From NCBI RefSeq assembly GCF_000218685.1, contig NW_006763299.1, positions 1,752,031 through 1,816,030 of the forward strand: a DNA stretch of 64,000 nt. Direction: 5' to 3'. Under the pieces are notes generated by a model. It saw only the letters and a program-made list of their open reading frames with translations, was not told the DNA's origin and ran no database searches. The translations under genes were made by a program, and so were the position numbers. Positions 60,401 to 64,000 of this stretch are shown one piece after another. The stretch's first letter is position 1, and each line of letters opens with the position of its first letter. The stretch comes from Serpula lacrymans var. lacrymans S7.9 (taxonomy: Eukaryota > Basidiomycota > Agaricomycetes > Boletales > Serpulaceae).

Positions 60401-61159
60401 CATCTATCACATCGAACAGTTTCAGGGCTAGAGACCATCAATAATCACTCATTAATTGACTACTTTTTCAGTGCGTCGACTTACTTTGGGCACCATTCGC
60501 TGCAGGTTTGACAGAGTCGCAAAGAGTCTGTGAGATCAGGCACAACATCCTTCTCTGCAACTACATATTCGTATCTCTGAATGAGAACTTGTCTGATATT
60601 CTCCGGTACTGAATTGAAGGATAAATTGCAAAACAAGCGAAAACTAAGGGGACACGCACAATTTCTGACGTCAGATGACTGAATAACTTCGTACTCCTTC
60701 TTAATATAAGGATCAAAAAGACGAGTGAAATAAAAGCGATCTGGGCGTTTTTTCCAACCAGCTAGATCAGAAATTTTGTCCCTATGGATGACGTGGCATT
60801 TTGATCGTAGTTGGTTGATGTCGCATACTTCAGAGTATATGGCGGCGAGTAAAAGTCGAGAATCAGCCACTGGACGGTCGCTGACATCGCTAGGGCGATA
60901 GTACCAGGCGAGGCGAACACGAGTATAATTTTCTTTGCCTTTCCCCTTGCCTTTCAGGGTTCCTTCTGGTGGCAAGAACTCCATGATACGCGCCACCGAG
61001 TAAGGGGTGCCGTCTCGCACAGACCAACTTGGGGAACAATAGACATGATCTTCAAAAAATAAGTAAATGGGGGAATGAGGGAGAGAGAGGGAGAGAATGA
61101 ATATTTTTACCATTGATTTTGACTCGTTCGCCATTCCTGAGCGATATCTGTACTGCCAT
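57479..61159 (-). CDS. SNT2: Snt2-like chromatin protein: BAH, PHD, ELM2, SANT, GATA-type finger, PHD, extended PHD
   Basis: A nuclear multi-reader. It starts MAVQISLRNGERVKIN. BAH domain about residues 20-180 (DHVYCSPSWSVRDGTPYSVA, VRLAWYYRPSDVSDR, KCHVIHRDKISDL). PHD1 about 215-265 (CQTCSEWCPK, RCDRCKKFFHMGCVQPP). The AT-hook-like GRGRPRKD and the ELM2-like VGPKFQVNIPS follow. SANT comes next (EWTAEEVAAFEDGILTNG, MPEVVRFYGHW), then a GATA-type finger (CGACRTRESDIWWKAP, ILCDNCGTNWRKYADL). PHD2 (CLACQKNGPVGKVLKCQGCH) and an extended PHD (CVLCPRRKASKK, GWVHVLCSVFTPEVTF) follow. It ends SPPTWAT. Family knowledge: Snt2/Lid2-complex proteins link histone marks to deacetylation and degradation. 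About 1,000 residues. It is convergent with the deubiquitinase gene, 160 bases between stops. Confidence 0.87.
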
Positions 61160-62176
61160 GGCTCACCAAAGAGAAGCCGAGTTCGAAAGTTATAAATTCA
61201 AGACAAAGTTAAAATAAAATCAGCCTTGTGGAAAGGGGGTCCTTTTTTTTTACTCTGTGAAACTTGTGAGCTGAGCCAGGTCAAGAGGGAGTCGAGGACA
61301 GAGAGCGCCAGTGAGACGAGTGTGATATACAAGGCAGAATCAATCCTGCGGCGACAGAATGAAACTCCGACCACACAGCGGAGGGAAGGCAACAAATAAT
61401 TGTGTTCTTGTTGGCGAAGACGATGAGACTATATTTCTATTTCCTGAGAATCTAGTCTACAGCCGCGGCGGCTGGGGCTTTGATGCTATCTCCCTCATGA
61501 AACTGTGTATGATCTACATATCAAACAACACAAATCTTTGTCAGTGATATTGAGGGTCCAAATGCAGTTTTCTTGGATGGTTATTTCCTGATTTGTCGAT
61601 GAGACTCATAGCTTTCGTCCACGGGTGCCAGTGGGCCGCGTGACCACATACTGGCTCAAATACATCAGAGCGCATGGGTGTGCTCTCATTTACACGGGGA
61701 ACAATATGTTCTGCTCGCCGGGTGGACAGGTGCTAAGTACTGCATTCTGGGTTATGCCATCGCAGTGATGCTCACCAAAGTTCCGTAATAACGTTGCAGT
61801 GCTGACCGGACTTTCAAAAGCGGTCAATATTGCAGATTACTTAATCTATTACCTGAGAACAAGACGATCACACTGGCTCACTCCAGCGAGATTCATGCAC
61901 ATATGCACATATCTACATGCATTCAAGCTCTAAAATAAATGATACTGCGTAGGTCAATGCAAGTCTGGCCTCGTGTTTTCTCTGCAACATATCCTGCAAG
62001 GTCGTACCTGGCCGGCTTGGACTCCCGCTCCTTGCATAACGGCCCAGATTGGAAATCTTTATGACTGTTTCTTTACGCCTTCGAGGAATTGCACTGTTGG
62101 CTACTGCGCTTCCTTCCTTTGCTTCGCATTCATGAATCCTTGCTCCTATTAGACACCCAGCTTACCGACGTGTGTG
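61160..62176. other. Divergent intergenic region
   Basis: 1 kb upstream of both the Snt2-like gene and the histidine kinase gene. Short frames at 61198-61547 have no recognised content. No RNA gene or repeat seen. Confidence 0.45.
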
Positions 62177-64000
62177 ATGCCTGCAAAGCATAGTTATTCT
62201 TCTTCTCCAGTAAAAGAAAGCAAAGCTGACTCTTCAAATTTTACCCCCATGGCATCTCCCGACGGTTTACTCGAACTCCCTATTCCCATCACACAGAGCG
62301 CTGTCGCTGGTCGCAAGAAAAAGCGGAAAATAGCTCGCATTGATGGTCTCAAAGTTCACTGGGCACGTTTCAAAAAGCGTGTGGGCACAGATTCCCCTTC
62401 TACTTCCTCTTTGGTTTTGGATAGCAGCTTGGATAGCAGCCAACCGCGCCAGCGGACTCAAGGCGGTGATGATAGCGATGAACTCGACGAAATCGTTGTG
62501 GACCGCGACTGGTCTGAAGATATGAAGAGCTCACTCGACCAGTCTGACGAGCCGACGCCAGAAAAGTCAGGAGATAGCCATATTCCAGTTGGGACAGGCA
62601 CGAGCATTGGTCATGAAAGTCATTCAATCCCTGACGATCGTCGCCTTTTTCGACGCATGCTCGTTTTCTTGCGATGGTTTATCTGGCCTGCCATATCCAA
62701 GTTCTTCGTCGTTCGTTTTCACGACGAGAGGACAGAAACACGCTACCGTCGGGAACATTGGTTTATCCGCAAGGTAATTACGTGTCGTATATTAAATGCG
62801 TTCACTTATCCAGTAATACGTTCCAAGTCATTAGGGTTTTGGTCTTCCAGTTACTTCATAGTAAACTGGATCCTTGGTGCTGCCTCAATACCTACTCCAC
62901 TCGTTTTACTGGACAAGATATTTTTCTTCGGTGTAAGCGACACTCTCGATCCTCTCCTGTAGAGGTTTTTAAACTTTTCCCCGTAGATTGCACCAGTTTT
63001 ATGCCTGCCTTTGCTACCATTAGTGATGTTTGATATCCCACGGGATTATCCTATCCGTTTTCAACTGTTTCTGATTGTGTCTATATTCAGCTGGTGCGTG
63101 ACATTTCTTCGGCGTAATCGTATACATTTTTAACTCTGCGCTCTTATGCAGGCCGTTTTATGAAATACTTTCAATGTGCGGGTTTACTCTCTCAACTACT
63201 CTAGTAAGGCTTGTCTAAAGAGCTTGTGATCAGGTACCTTTGTGGATTCTATGGCAATTTTACGTTCTCCTGTGGAACAAAAAACTTCTTGACGATATTC
63301 TAGTATATCCATATCTCCTAACGAGTGGGCCTCAGAGCACTGATCACCCTTTGCCAGCTACACTACAGCATTGCAGACTATTGCTTTGTTTGGGCTAAAA
63401 CTGACGAGATTGGCAGCGCTATGTGGTTCGCTCGCTTTCTTCATTTTGTACGTGCCGTGTATTATCATCATGAATGATTGGCCAACAGTGAAAACGATTG
63501 TAGTTCGAGCGCCATGGTCCTCCCATATAATGGCATCTTTTTCAGAAGTGAGTTTTTATCTCATACTTTTCTAGCTCTTCTTATTGATATCCTACCTATC
63601 AAGATCTATTGAATTTCTTGCTTTACGAGATTTTTTTGCTTTTTGTTCACTACATGAACGAAAACGTAAGTGAGACGCACCTCGACGCTTTTTGTGACTG
63701 AGGTTGTCGTGTAGTCTGAACGTCGCCTGTTTATCTTGCGAGAACAACTCAAGCTCCAGTTCAAAGCTACCCAGAAAGCACAAATCAACGAACGGAAAGC
63801 GGCAGATTCCAAAAGGCGCCTTACTTCGTACGTCCAATTCCATAGTTCGATCATGTATTTATTGAAACATGTCACTATACAGCTATGTATTTCACGAGGT
63901 AGTTTTTTGCTGCACGCGACCTTACTTCCGTTTACTGATAGGGGGAATTGACAGGTCCGTGTGCCATTGAATACAGCTCGTGAGTGTTGATCGGTCTTAT
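62177..64000 (+). CDS. Membrane hybrid sensor histidine kinase, 5' part (cut by window end)
   Basis: The first 160 residues are cytosolic and charged (VAGRKKKRKIARIDGLKVHW, DDSDELDEIVVDRDWSED). A membrane module follows: RRMLVFLRWFIWPAISKFFV, SLGFWSSSYFIVNWILGAA, CLPLLPLVMFDIP, IALFGLKLTRLAALCGSLAF. Then comes a coiled linker (REQLKLQFKATQKAQINERK) and the histidine kinase H-box SYVFHEVRVPLNTA, joined over two introns; the phosphorylated His codon is 63893-63895. The gene runs off the window at the intron after LNTA, so ATPase and receiver domains must lie beyond 64000. The ATG at 62177 is used. I recall this six-helix membrane module as typical of basidiomycete hybrid kinases. Signal unknown. 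Confidence 0.85.

Overview
The window is nuclear DNA of a filamentous basidiomycete, most likely an agaricomycete. Genes are split by many short introns of about 50-70 bases. Every recognisable protein is of fungal type. Several families are ones I associate with agarics: the membrane-anchored hybrid histidine kinase, the Kre9/Knh1-type GPI protein, paired phenol-hydroxylase-type flavoproteins, and tyrosine-recombinase/zinc-knuckle transposon relics. No bacterial, organellar or viral block was seen. A 100-base run of N (40661-40760) is an assembly gap.

Layout. 1-7.3 kb is transposon graveyard: two 535-base LTR-like arms in opposite orientation (1-535 and 4935-5470), a broken tyrosine recombinase, a zinc-knuckle gag-like frame, a gag-like N-terminal fragment and a decayed tRNA-like sequence. 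7.6-12.8 kb holds RNase H2 subunit C, a Ser/Thr-rich GPI-type cell-surface protein and a type-B carboxylesterase. 13.0-24.0 kb holds a NodB-fold deacetylase/imidase-like enzyme, an APC amino-acid/GABA/choline permease with paired GATA-factor sites upstream, a ureohydrolase (agmatinase-like) with a signal peptide, and a divergent MATE exporter. 24.5-35.7 kb is housekeeping and chromatin: a ubiquitin-like/WLM metalloprotease, a complete BRPF/Nto1-type histone reader (EPc-N, PHD, extended PHD, bromodomain, PWWP), a RanBP3/Yrb2-like protein, an unknown Ser/Pro-rich protein, tRNA-Ile(AAT) and DNA polymerase delta subunit 4. 37.4-49.8 kb has two paralogous FAD phenol-hydroxylase-type monooxygenases in tandem, separated by about 7 kb of repeats, a Helitron-type helicase relic and an APH-fold kinase. 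50.0-64.0 kb is dense: an ADIP/SSX2IP-like coiled-coil protein, a divergent USP8/Ubp5-like deubiquitinase, a convergent Snt2-like BAH/PHD/ELM2/SANT chromatin protein, and the 5' part of a membrane histidine kinase cut by the window edge just after its H-box.

How the genes work together. Most are unrelated housekeeping functions, as is usual in a fungal chromosome. Two themes stand out. Chromatin regulation is represented by the BRPF/Nto1-like and Snt2-like proteins. Nitrogen and small-molecule handling is represented by the imidase-like enzyme, permease, agmatinase-like enzyme and MATE exporter, and by the two aromatic hydroxylases further along. Three introns use GC-AG borders with the donor GCAAGT, each supported by a conserved protein motif that only that splice restores.
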